This document shows positions 10,374-20,077 of a DNA stretch of 64,000 bases, one piece after another. This stretch comes from Euphorbia lathyris (taxonomy: Eukaryota > Streptophyta > Magnoliopsida > Malpighiales > Euphorbiaceae). The notes beneath the pieces are model-generated. The model worked only from the letters and a program-made list of their open reading frames with translations, did no database searches and had not been told where the DNA came from. The stretch is from assembly GCF_963576675.1 (NCBI RefSeq), contig NC_088916.1, positions 48,423,001 through 48,487,000 of the forward strand, in the 5' to 3' direction. A program made the translations under genes and the position numbers. Numbering within the stretch: position 1 is the stretch's first letter; each line of letters begins with the position of its first letter.

Positions 10374-11208
10374 TCAAAAGACACGTTTCACAAGTCCTTC
10401 GTGCTCGAGAAATTCATAGTCAATTATCGGGAAGAATTCATCATCACTCCAGGAAACATCAATGGTACCCTTTGAACCGAGAATTATTCCACAGATTATA
10501 TTGCCGAACCCAATCTTCTTATCTTTGGATCGAGAAGCGGCGACAAGACCCTCCATCAGAATTTTGGAAGAATCCACTGCATTGCCCTGGAATATATCTC
10601 CAAGAACATACAAATCTGTGTCACGGACCACACTACTGAATGTGCCCGAATAAACTGTGACACAGGAATTTGTGCAGATACAACATGGAGTTGGAGCGAA
10701 AAGAATGATTATAGGCGAGTTTTGAATTGAATCGCCAGAATCCAGTGAGCATTCTCCAAACATCCGTGGATGTCATGTCTCTTCTAGGATGACGTTTGGT
10801 TGTATCCCTTGGGGGAAAACCAAACCAAGCATGCAACTCGGGATAGCCGAAAGTGAAGATTTCGCCTTCTCGACGAAAACTGAGACGTACCCGTCGTTTA
10901 TTAGTGAAACGCACGGTACAAAAGAATTCGAGTATCCAGTCGCCTATTATTGGAAATCGCATTTGGGCGAATTTTGTCCACCCTAAGCGCTCCATATAGC
11001 GGCTCATGTCATCACTAATTCCAAGTTGGTTGTTAAGAAATTCATCCATATACAACATTCCGGTGAAGAATTTGTAACGGAGATTCCAATAACGCCTACC
11101 TTCATCGTGATTGAAGATAGGAAAAGGCGTCCCATATCGTTTGGATAAGTCTGGGCGTTTGTTGATTGAGGCAGCGTTGTGCCTAGATGGTTTGTATTTG
11201 GTAGGCAT
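10374..11208 (-). pseudogene. Athila-like post-pol ORF B, paralogue of ORF A (frameshifted)
   Basis: Starts at the ATG complementary to 11206-11208 and reads 191 codons. A frameshift around 10633-10763 moves the frame, which continues to 10374. Blocks align in order with ORF A: LGWTKFAQMRFPII, EFFCTV, LSFRREGEIFTFGYPE, WFGFPPR, YLHKFLCHSLFGH, then RDTDLYVLGDIF and ICGIILGSKGTI. The N-terminus is short and basic (MPTKYKPSRHN). No catalytic motif, signal peptide or membrane segment stands out. It probably arose with ORF A by duplication inside an ancestor of the element. Function unknown; ATHILA ORF-1-like by pattern. It lies between pol (ends 11883) and ORF A. Confidence 0.68.
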
Positions 11209-11469
11209 GGTGCAAAGTTTTGTGTTACTTTAGCAAAGAACGATGTTTGCGAAGAACATCAGAGTTCTGACAAAGATGAAAAGAATTGTAACAGAACTCG
11301 AATCCTCAAGGATTAATTTATAAGAGTTTTAGATGAAAAGAGGTGTTGTTTTAATTATGAAAAGGTATAAAATTACACCTTTCAAGAATGAAGAAACTTA
11401 ATGTTTCGTTTGGCAAGAGGTTCGTCGAAAGGGTTAGGATGTTTCAGACCTGATAGCGCAGAAATTACG
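11209..11469 (-). other. 5' leader and promoter region of ORF B
   Basis: About 260 bp between the hairpin and the ORF B start; contains the TATA box 11315-11324. No separate gene. Confidence 0.5.
11315..11324 (-). promoter_or_regulatory. TATA box upstream of ORF B
   Basis: Minus strand CTTATAAATT, about 107-116 bp upstream of the ORF B start and about 150 bp downstream of the GC-rich hairpin 11470-11510. Same order as the LTR: hairpin, TATA, transcript. Confidence 0.5.
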
Positions 11470-11510
11470 CGTGTCGCGACCGAGAATGCCTAAGCCGCGG
11501 TCGCGACACG
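11470..11510. repeat. GC-rich inverted repeat upstream of ORF B
   Basis: Perfect 13-bp arms CGTGTCGCGACCG (11470-11482) and CGGTCGCGACACG (11498-11510) around a 15-base loop. It is the best-preserved of the four copies. Confidence 0.88.
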
Positions 11511-11882
11511 CGATTTCCTTGCGGAAATCAGGCATCGATAGCTCTTCCTGATTCACGGTAGAGAATTTAAAATTCTCGGTATGAACAGAGAAATCTTAAC
11601 CTATTTGGACTGTTCTTAAAAAGAGGATTCTCGGCAGGGAATTCTAAATTCTCGGCAGAGAATTGCCTGACACTTCAAATTCATCTTAATTTCCTACAAA
11701 TTAAATCTAAAATCATGAAATAAAAATATTTTATGCATTTAAATCATAACATAAAGTCATCTAATCATAAAAATGGCATTTTGGAAAAATAAAATAAAAT
11801 TAAACTAAAATAAATTAAAATAAATGAAAAAAAATATAAAAACAATAAAACAAAATAAACTGTGTAAGATAAACTGAGTAAT
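11511..11882. other. spacer between pol and ORF B
   Basis: Contains inverted words around 11555-11590 (ACGGTAGAGAAT / ATTCTCGGTATG) and 11632-11665 (ATTCTCGGCAG twice). A very AT-rich stretch 11690-11880 follows, with A/T runs. No gene. Confidence 0.55.
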
Positions 11883-14786
11883 TTATACGTCAGATAATCT
11901 TGTTACGAACGGAATTTCAATTTGTGAAATATTTTCGTAATAGATTTTACATCGATTACTATTAACTTTGAATCGAACTCCGGTAGGACCTTCCAGTTCT
12001 AAAGAACCATAATCGAATGTTTTGACGACGAAATATGGTCCTAACCATCTGGACTTAAGTTTTCCTGGAAATAAACGAAGTCGTGAATTAAATAACAACA
12101 CTTTATCCCCAACATTAAAGTGTTTGACTTTAATTTTGGCATCGTGCCATTTTTTCACTTTTTCTTTATAAATCTTTGCATTTTCGTAAGATAGATGACG
12201 TAACTCATCTAACTCATTCAAATTGAGCAAACGTTTCTTACCTGCTTGTTGTAAATCAAAGTTTAGTTCTCTAATAGCCCAATAGGCTTTGTGTTCTAAT
12301 TCGACTGGCAAATGACATGCCTTCCCATACACTAAACGGTACGGAGTCATTCCTATTGGCGTTTTAAATGCAGTACGGTATGCCCATAGCGCATTATTGA
12401 GTTTAGAAGACCAATCTTTTCTAGAAGATGAAATTGTTTTCTCGAGAATCCATTTGAGTTCTCTGTTTGATATCTCCGCCTGACCATTTGACTGAGGATG
12501 GTACGGCGTTGATATGCGGTGGCGTACTCCATCACTAACGATAACTCTTGGACAACCAAATCTACAAAATATATCGTCAAGAAAATTAACGACAACTTTA
12601 GAATCATTCGTCGGGGTTGCAATTGCTTCAACCCACTTTGAAACATAATCAACGGCAACTAATATGTAATTTTTACCATTGGAAGGGGGGAAAGGTCCCA
12701 TGAAATCTATTCCCCACATATCGAAGACTTCAACTTCTAATATGGTTGTGAGGGGCATCTCATCTTTCCTTCCTAGATTTCCTGTTCTTTGGCACTTATC
12801 ACAACGAGTAACAAATGAACGGACGTCCTTAAACATCGTAGGCCAAAAGAAACCGCTTTCAAATATTCTAGCTGCTGTCTTGTTAACTCCATTATGTCCT
12901 CCATAAGAGTTAGAATGGCATTCCGACATTATGGATTCAAATTCATTTTCACCAACGCATCTCCTAATTATCCCGTCACCACAAGTTTTGAACAAAAAAG
13001 GATCTTCCCAAAAATACTGTTTAATATCGAAGAAAAATTTCTTCTTTTGTTGGAAATCTAATCCTTCCGGAACAATATTGGCTGCAAGATAATTAGCAAT
13101 ATCTGCATACCATGGTGATATGGCACTTTTTATTTGATAGAGGTGTTCATCAGGGAAATCATCTCGTATACCGGTAGTTTCACCTATAGGACCGTTTTCA
13201 TCTTCAAGTCGCGATAGATGATCGGCGACAAGGTTTTCTACTCCCTTTTTGTCTTTAATTTCTAAATCAAATTCTTGCAACAATAAAACCCATCTAATTA
13301 GACGTGGTTTTGCATCCTTTTTAGCAAATAAATATCTTAATGCTGCATGATCAGTATAAATAATAACTTTTGAACCTAATAAATATGACCTAAACTTGTC
13401 ACATGCAAAAACTACGGCTAACATTTCTTTTTCTATTGTGGTGTAGTTTAATCGTGCACCAGACAGTGTGTGACTTGCATAATAAATTACATGAAGTTTC
13501 TTATCTTTCCTTTGACCTAGAACACATCCGACAGCTAAATCACTTGCATCACACATAATTTCAAATGGTAAATCCCAATCGGGTTTAGCAATAACAGGTG
13601 CATTGACTAAAGCTGTTTTCAATGTTTCGAAAGCTTTAACGCATTCTTCATTAAAATCAAAGGTTGAATCTTTCATGAGTAAATTAGTAAGTGGTTTGGA
13701 AATTACAGAAAAATTCTTTATAAATCTTTTGTAAAAACCAGCATGTCCTAAAAATGATCTTACTCCCTTAACAGTAGTTGGAGGGGGTAATTTCTCTATT
13801 ATTGAGGTTTTTGCTCTATCTACTTCTAATCCTTTTTCAGATATTTTGTGACCTAAAACAATTCCTTCGTCAACCATGAAATGACATTTTTTCCAATTTA
13901 ATACCAAATTTGTTTCTTCACACCTAGACAAAACTTTATCCAAATTTTCTAGGCACGAATCAAAAGAATCTCCATAAACTGAAAAATCGTCCATAAAAAC
14001 TTCCATGATATCTTCAATGAAATCATTAAAAATCGCAGTCATACAACGTTGAAATGTTGCATGTGTGTTACATAGACCAAAGGGCATTCTTCTATATGCA
14101 AATGTTCCGTAAGGACATGTGAAGGTTGTTTTATCTTGGTCATCCGGGTAAATGTATATTTGAAAGAATCCGGAGTAACCATCAAGAAAACAGTAGAAAG
14201 CATGACCAGCTATCCTTTCGATCATTTGATCAATGAAAGGAAGAGGAAAACGATCTTTCCTAGTTGCTTTATTTAGATTTCTATAATCTATACAAACCCT
14301 CCAACCAGTGGTGGTTCGCGTAGGTATTAATTCACCTTCTTCATTCCTTACAACTGTTATGCCTCCCTTTTTAGGTACACAATGGATTGGACTAACCCAT
14401 TCACTATCCGAGATAGGGTAGATGATTCCATTGTCAAGAAGTTTAGTAATCTCATTTTTCACTACTTCCTTCATGTTCGGATTTAGGCGTCTTTGCCTAT
14501 CCGCTTTAGGTGGCTTATCTTCTTCTAAGTGAATTCTATGCATCACAATACTTGGATTAATACCTTTTAAGTCTGAAATTTGCCAACCCATGCTTCCTAT
14601 CCTATTTCTAACAATTTCTTTCAATTTCTCTTCTTGGACTTGTGTTAATTTGTTAGAGATAATAATAGGTAGAGAATCGCCTTCGCCTAAGAAAGCGTAC
14701 CTCAAATGACTTGGTAATTCTTTAAGTTCTAATTTAGGTGGAGCTATAATTGAAGGCGGAACTGGTCCATCTTCTCGAATCAAAGG
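11883..14786 (-). pseudogene. pol: Athila-like pol: reverse transcriptase, RNase H, integrase (integrase core deleted)
   Basis: About 966 codons downstream of an in-frame TAA that separates it from protease. Residues are counted from the TTG at 14783. Reverse transcriptase spans roughly 100-290, with [18 protein letters not shown] and the catalytic FMDDF at 263-267. RNase H starts near CDASD (411) and includes EKEMLAVV and [10 protein letters not shown]. The integrase zinc finger ends with CDKC (661-664). The catalytic Asp residues are in GIDFMGP (693) and VIVSDG (751), and the Glu is in GQAE (770). Only 18 residues separate the second Asp from Glu, where retroviral-type integrases have about 35. 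A segment of some 17 residues is therefore missing near 12527, and the integrase is presumably inactive. It makes element cDNA in the particle and would insert it in the nucleus. Confidence 0.92.
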
Positions 14787-15665
14787 TTATGGGTCCTTAT
14801 CTTCTAGTTCCTCACTCATTATAGGTTCTATTATTTCTTCTTTTTGAACAATGTCATTTACACATTCTTCAATTAAATCAAGTTTCATACAAGCGAAATC
14901 TTCCATAGGATATTTCATCGCTTGGTTCATATCAAACTCAATCTTATCATCTCCTATTCGTAAAACTACTTTCCCTTCCGACACATCAACTAGAGCACGT
15001 CCCGTGTTCATGAACGGTCTACCAAAGATTAGCGGACAATTTACATCATAAGCAAAATCTAAAATAACGAAATCGGTAGGAAAAATAAATTTGTCAACTT
15101 TAACTAAAACATCCTCAATTATACCGTATGGTCTTTTAGTGGTTTGATCCGCTAATTGCAAAACCATATTGGTACGTTTGATGTCTTCTTCTAAGCCTAA
15201 CTTATTAAAAATAGATAATGGCATCAAGTTAATGCTTGCTCCTAAATCACAAAGACAACTTGGGAATTCTATATCGCCCAATTCACACGGAATGGTAAAA
15301 CATCCGGGATCTTTGAGTTTTGTGGGCAAATTGCTTGACACAATCGAACTGCAATCTTCAGTTAGCGAAATGGATGAAATTCCTTCCCAACTGATTTTCT
15401 TTGAAATTAAATCTTTGAGGAATTTACCATAATTGGGAATTTGCGTAATTGCATCCATAAACGTTAAATTAATATGCAAATTTTTAAGTTTGTCTAAAAA
15501 TGTTAAAAGTTGTTTATCATAGTCCTTATTGCGGACTTTGTGTGGAAAAAGTGGTTTGGGTACAAAAGTTTTTGTACTAGAGTCAATCGGTGCATCTTTG
15601 TGATTTAACATATCTTCTTTGGGCTTTGATAAATCAATTCCAGGTAAAGTCGAATTTCTGGGCAT
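14787..15665 (-). pseudogene. Athila-like aspartic protease region
   Basis: 292 codons ending at TAA (14787-14789), in frame with pol just downstream. The retropepsin-like motif CDLGASINLMPLS (Asp then Leu-Gly-Ala) and the later PLIFGRPFMNTGRALVDV fit the single-domain aspartic protease that cuts the polyprotein. The N-terminus overlaps the end of gag by 61 bp in another frame. Gag-pro-pol is normally made as one polyprotein in this group, so the frame change and the TAA are more likely lesions than design. Programmed recoding cannot be excluded. Confidence 0.85.
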
Positions 15666-17104
15666 TTCCGGACCTGAGTAATTTTTTCCTGAACGAAGAG
15701 TGATAGCCTTAACATGCTCTTTCGGATTTTCTTCCGTATGGCTTGGAAGACTTCCCTCTTTTTTCGGGATGGAATTGATTTAGTGAGTTGTCCAATTTGA
15801 ATCTCCAAATTATGGATGCTAGATGATTGGTTTTTAATAAGCTGATCGAATTTATTCTCGATCCGTTTAAAACCATCCTCGTGATTACTTATTTTTCCGC
15901 TCATCGCATCAATGAATTTGTCGATTTTAGAAGATAAAGTGCTAATCGAATCTCTTGATTGATTTTGATAATTAGTAGTACGATTTTGATTAGCATTAAC
16001 ATTATTATTGTCTCTCCAGTTAAAGTTAGGATGATTTCTCCATCCAGGATTATATGTGTGGGAATAAGGATTATTATTTTGGTTTTGCCCTTGGACAAAA
16101 TTTACCTGTTCAATTTCACTCATACCTTCGTAATCCACATCCGTTTGGATTGGTTGACCATTAGGGTCACACGGTGCCATAAACCTATCAATTTTGTGCG
16201 ACAAGGCAGAAAATTGGGCTTGCAACATCGCTACTGGATCAAGATTCATTATACCTTTAACTGATGAAGTAGTTGAGGATGATGGTTTCGCTGATGGTAC
16301 GTGTCCACGTTCCGCGGGCCACATACTGCTGTTGATTGCCATTTCCTCCAAAAGTTCTCTTGCTTGGGCAGATGTTTTCTTCATGAATAACCCTCCAGAC
16401 ATAGCGTCCAATGAACCTCTAGTTGTAGGATTTAGTCCATTATAAAATGTTTGCATTAAAAGTTCAGCGGGCAATTGGTGGTGTGGGCATAAACGTTGAA
16501 GTTCTTTAAAACGTTCCCAAGCCTCATAAAGAGTTTCACTATCATTTTGAGAAAAAGATGTTAACTCTTTAATGACTCTTGCGGTTTTTGCTAAAGGGAA
16601 ATTTTTTGATAAAAATGCTTGGGCTAATTGCTCCCTAGTCTCAATTGATGCGGCTGGCATAGAAGTTAACCATTCTTTGGCTCGATCCTTCAAAGTAAAA
16701 GGAAAAAGGCGAAGTTTGATTGCTTCTGCAGTTACATCAGTAATTTTAAAAGTGTCACAAATTTCTAAGAAATTTGTCAAATGGGTATTAGGATTTTCGT
16801 TAGGTAACCCATAAAATGTTACATTATTTTGCAACATATTAAGCAACGCAGGCTTAATTTCAAAATGATGTGCATTAATTTGGGGTCTAACTATACTGTT
16901 TGTTACACCGGCCACTCCTGGCCTAGCGTAATCCATAAGTGTGGCCATAACTTCTGGCTCGGTAATTTTAGTTTTTATTGGGGTTTTGTTTTTCTTTTTC
17001 TTTTCTTTCTTGTTCTTTTTAAGAGTTCTTTCAATTTCTGGGTCAATAGGATCTGGTGACGTGCCCGAACTTCGAGAACTGCGCATGAACTTGAAATTTC
17101 GCAC
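15605..17104 (-). pseudogene. gag: Athila-like gag
   Basis: 499 codons. It forms the cytoplasmic particle that packages element RNA. A basic Lys-rich patch (residues about 29-48) precedes the Retrotrans_gag domain (roughly 85-260) with NFLEICDTFKI, RLFPFTLKDRAKEWL and SLYEAWERFKELQRLCPHH. An Asn-rich stretch (about 340-385) with NPYSHTYNPGWRNHPNF follows. Then comes a helical segment with repeated SSSIHNLEIQIGQL. The last ~45 residues read out of frame from the following protease, placing a frameshift before about 15700. I see no CCHC knuckle, usual for this group's Gag. Start chosen as the first Met before the basic patch, about 175 bp downstream of the LTR. Confidence 0.9.
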
Positions 17105-17255
17105 GAACAGAAACTACCTAAAAAAACAGAATTTGAAAAATAAATATGTTAGTAATTGAAAAATAAATAAAATGTAAAAGTTTGAATAAGTATGAATAAA
17201 CCTAGATTCGTAATAAAACACGAAAAATTTAAAATTTTGTCAAAAATTTTGGCGT
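17105..17255 (-). other. short leader of the Athila-like element
   Basis: AT-rich untranslated stretch between primer site and gag; no gene. Confidence 0.6.
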
Positions 17256-17273
17256 TCCCCGGCAACGGCGCCA
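17256..17273 (-). other. primer-binding site, tRNA-Asp
   Basis: On the minus strand TGGCGCCGTTGCCGGGGA, complementary to the 3' end of plant tRNA-Asp(GTC). It lies 6 bases inside the 5' LTR end, where minus-strand cDNA synthesis starts. Confidence 0.92.
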
Positions 17274-18230
17274 AAAACTTGTTGAGCGATTTCCGCAAGT
17301 GCACGGTATACGCTTGTAGTAATAAAAGATATCGATCCCATAGGGAACGTTTTTTAACAAAACTTATTTATAATCGGTTAAATTTACTTTTAGGTTTATA
17401 ATATGGAAAAATCGTTTAATCGGTTTTGGTTTTGAAATTGCTAGAATGAGAATTAGATTAGAATATGAAGATGTTAGAAAATATTCTGATTTAAAAAATG
17501 AATTTGCAAAACAGGAACGTTTTAGTACTTTAGAAAAGTAAACAAGTATATTTGTTTGCATTAAGCAAAGAAAATAACTTTAAACTTTCTACGAATTATA
17601 AAAATGAAATAAATGACGGAACCTCTAATTAATTGGCTTTGAACGCGACAAAACCCTTTCGGGATAGTTGCCCTTAATCAAATTAAAACTCTTTCGAGAT
17701 AATAATTTGCCTAAGTGTTCAACAAAGTTTCCTTGTAAAGATTTGAATTAAACTACGTTTTAATGAAAACACCAGCAGTCACTTTAGTGGATTGGTTACC
17801 ATAAGTGTTGCATAAAGATCTATCGAATAGAACGGACTTTATTAGATGAAATATAAATTGATACAAGTTTACAGAGAACATGGAGCATTGAATTCTTCGA
17901 CGGCGTGCAAGTGAACGGGTTGTCAATCCTTACCTTGGGGTTCGTTAGAGCTTGTCAGGCTCAGGGACGAATCCTCTACTCAATCTTCTCGTTGAATCTT
18001 CGTAATAGAGACTGGGTCGGTCCACTACCAAAATGTAAACTAAACTGGAACAATGTCTAAACGTTACTGAATTTGTTATTATTTAGTAAACAATGTGTGT
18101 ACATCATATTGCTTTTGAACAGAATCGAAATCTAATTTCTGAATCACTTGATTCGGAATTTCTGCATAAATTCTACACTAATCTCTTTCTTCTACACATA
18201 TCATTATATCTCAACTCTCCATCAACTCTT

Positions 18231-18238
18231 TATTTATA
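18231..18238 (-). promoter_or_regulatory. TATA box of the 5' LTR (genomic transcript)
   Basis: TATAAATA on the minus strand (TCTATAAATAAAGAG), about 500 bp into the LTR, with the GC-rich hairpin 200-245 bp upstream. Confidence 0.65.
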
Positions 18239-18441
18239 GATGTTGAAGATTCTTGATTGAAGTGTCGTGTCCGTTGTGAAGGATCGTGTCCGCTGCGAAA
18301 GGACGTTTCTATCCACCCGAACGATCGCGTTTCGTCGAAAACGAAAGTGTGCAACTAGGCTTTTTCAAACTCCTGCTCGTACCGAGAATGGGGGAGCAAC
18401 AACTTGTACTTCGGACGAAGGAAAGGAGAGGCTGAGGGACG

Positions 18442-18483
18442 CGTGTCGCGACCGTGAATATTGGGGGCCGCGGTCGCGGCACA
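18442..18483. repeat. GC-rich inverted repeat (5' LTR copy)
   Basis: Left arm CGTGTCGCGACCG at 18442-18454. Right arm at 18471-18483 with two mismatches; these differences from the 3' LTR copy fall in the right arm. Confidence 0.82.
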
Positions 18484-18737
18484 GAGCTTTTTTCACTTCT
18501 TTGGCTCTCGTTCGTGTCCTCGACTTAGCGTTATTAATTTTCGTCGTCTTCGACTTCTTTTGTAGGGCTTTTCTTCTATTTTTGAGATCTTTTTACTCCT
18601 TTTTGGATTTTACCAAATATTTATGTACCTTGCATGAAAGAAACATATTCGGGAGTAAAAGTATTCTAAATAGCATAAATTCGTAGCAATATTGATGTAA
18701 TTAATGATGATATTTTAGGTATATTTTGGGCTTAACA

Positions 18738-18742
18738 GAGTT
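18738..18742. repeat. right target-site duplication GAGTT
   Basis: Partner of 5152-5156. Confidence 0.92.
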
Positions 18743-18768
18743 CCTCGCTGAATAGTTTTGCCAACATC

Positions 18769-18782
18769 AAAATGGGGGAGTT
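18769..18782 (+). other. polypurine tract of Sirevirus-like copy 1
   Basis: AAAATGGGGGAGTT immediately before the LTR start TGTTGAAACACC. The same tract precedes the LTR of copy 3 (41879-41893, minus strand). Confidence 0.85.
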
Positions 18783-20077
18783 TGTTGAAACACCTTTCCA
18801 CATGATTTTGAATTGACAAAATTATTTAAGTAAAACTAAATATATTTTAAAAACACTAAGTTTAAATGCTTTGATTTATTTAACTAATGTGTTTGTTCAA
18901 TGTTGAGTTAAATTGTTTATAAGACATAAAGACTAAAAGGCTTAAAGCCCAAATTTGGAAGTCAAAGCCCAAGTCAAACAGATCAAGACAACTCGGCCCG
19001 CGTGTGCAAAACGCTGTCGTTATGTACAAAACGCAGCTCAGCGGAAGAAGGATCTAGAAGACCTTCGTTGAACAACTTCGGAATGAAGCTGCTGAGTAGA
19101 ATCGACAAAGAGTACAAGACAGCAGCTGAGCAAGAACAATTTCCAGACAAAGTGTTTCCACTTTGGGTAAAGTTCAGAAGACACAGGACGCTGTCTAGTT
19201 GACCTTACCATAAATGGAGAGACATTCTGCCAAACTGACTAAAAGCTGACCGAGGACAGAAGATACTCAAATCTGATTGGCCGAGAGCTCTGAGCAAGAC
19301 TGAGTGACAACGACAGGAAGCCATTTTCCCTCCAATGGTTATTTCGAAATTCGAAATGACTGATGCCTCAGACGTCTCTATAAATAGAGCCCTTCAGTTG
19401 CTTCATTCAACAAGCAGAACTTTATCAAGCCATTACGCTGACCAAAATTCTACTCAAAGTTCTGCGAGAAAAAGCAAGCAAATACTTACACCAAATTATA
19501 TATCTTTCGTGTAAAAGTCTAGAGTGATTATTCAATCATCTAAGGTGTCTTAGCAATTGTTGTTTAGGACAAATCTTTATCATTTCTAGAGATTAGAAAG
19601 GAGAGGCTGAGTACTCGGTTATAGTACTCAGCAAGAGATTAGGAGTGAGTAGAGGTATAGAGGAAGGTACTCTTGTTATACTCAGCTTCTAAGTTGTAAA
19701 AGGTTTGATGCTCTACCGTTAAAGAGCTCAGTAGAGAATTCGAAAGCTCGGAACGTGTTCCGGGGACAGGACGTAGGCTTAGAGGCCGAACCTGGATAAA
19801 TCTGCTGAGTAACATCTTTCTAACCTTAAACTCCTTAATATATATATTGCTTGCTTAAACAAAACTGACCAAGTAAATTGGTCACGCTGAGTTGTGTGTA
19901 TTGAGTATCTGAGTTCAGGAATAGACTCAAAGTGCTATCTCCTGACTCAACGAAATAAGCTGACTTAGTCACCAGTTGACTAAGCTAGTGTCTTATTTAC
20001 TCAGCACGTTGTGTAATCCTTTTTCAAAGAAAAAGAAGTCAGCCTTAACGTACTTAAATTTTAAATAGTTCCTATCC
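18783..20077 (+). repeat. 3' LTR of Sirevirus-like copy 1, truncated at its 3' end
   Basis: Starts TGTTGAAACACC and matches the copy 2 LTR (26477-27719) along its length. A TATA box lies at 19379-19386. Near the 3' end it has about 90 bp (roughly 19983-20066) absent from the copy 2 LTR. It stops at CCCCCCCTTGG, lacking the last ~35 bp that end copy 2 (through GGACCAACA). Confidence 0.85.
19379..19386 (+). promoter_or_regulatory. TATA box in Sirevirus-like LTR
   Basis: TATAAATA in CTCTATAAATAGAGCCC, a good plant TATA context. The copy 2 LTR has the same box at 27116-27123 (-). Confidence 0.7.

Larger units (their letters stand above)
5157..18737 (-). mobile_element. Athila-like Ty3/gypsy retrotransposon, structurally complete, coding capacity broken
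   Basis: A 13,581-bp element with both LTRs, a tRNA-Asp primer site, gag, protease, pol and two extra ORFs between pol and the 3' LTR, all on the minus strand. It is flanked by GAGTT on both sides. The Athila-like assignment rests on Gag motifs (FLEICDTFKI, SLYEAWERFKEL), the reverse transcriptase motif FMDDFSVYG, the Asp primer site and the large post-pol coding region. By eye the LTRs differ by about a dozen substitutions and one 10-bp indel in roughly 1,460 bp, so the insertion is recent. An integrase-core deletion, a gag/pro frame break and a pro/pol stop suggest it moved with proteins from another copy, or decayed afterwards. Confidence 0.88.
17280..18737 (-). repeat. 5' LTR of the Athila-like element
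   Basis: 1,458 bp, TGTTAAG..CTCAACA on the minus strand, nearly identical to 5157-6624. It contains hairpin 18442-18483 and TATA 18231-18238. It is the presumed promoter of the genomic transcript. Open frames inside it are LTR sequence, not genes. Confidence 0.92.
1..20077 (+). mobile_element. Sirevirus-like Ty1/copia element, copy 1 (5' part outside window; interrupted)
   Basis: In order: the 3' end of a copia pol, an extra ORF, a noncoding stretch, a purine tract and a 3' LTR. The Athila-like element at 5157-18737 is inserted in the noncoding stretch, with a matching 5-bp target duplication on each side. The Sirevirus-like label rests on sequence shared with copy 2 (20078-27719). That copy has the UBN2-type Gag with zinc knuckles, the initiator-Met primer site and the long ORF between pol and the 3' LTR typical of the lineage. 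The 3' LTR stops about 35 bp short of the end seen in copy 2, at the fusion point 20077/20078. Confidence 0.85.

Noticed and set aside
17256..17273. tRNA-Asp gene
   Set aside because: Only the 18 bases complementary to the tRNA 3' end are present; no tRNA body.
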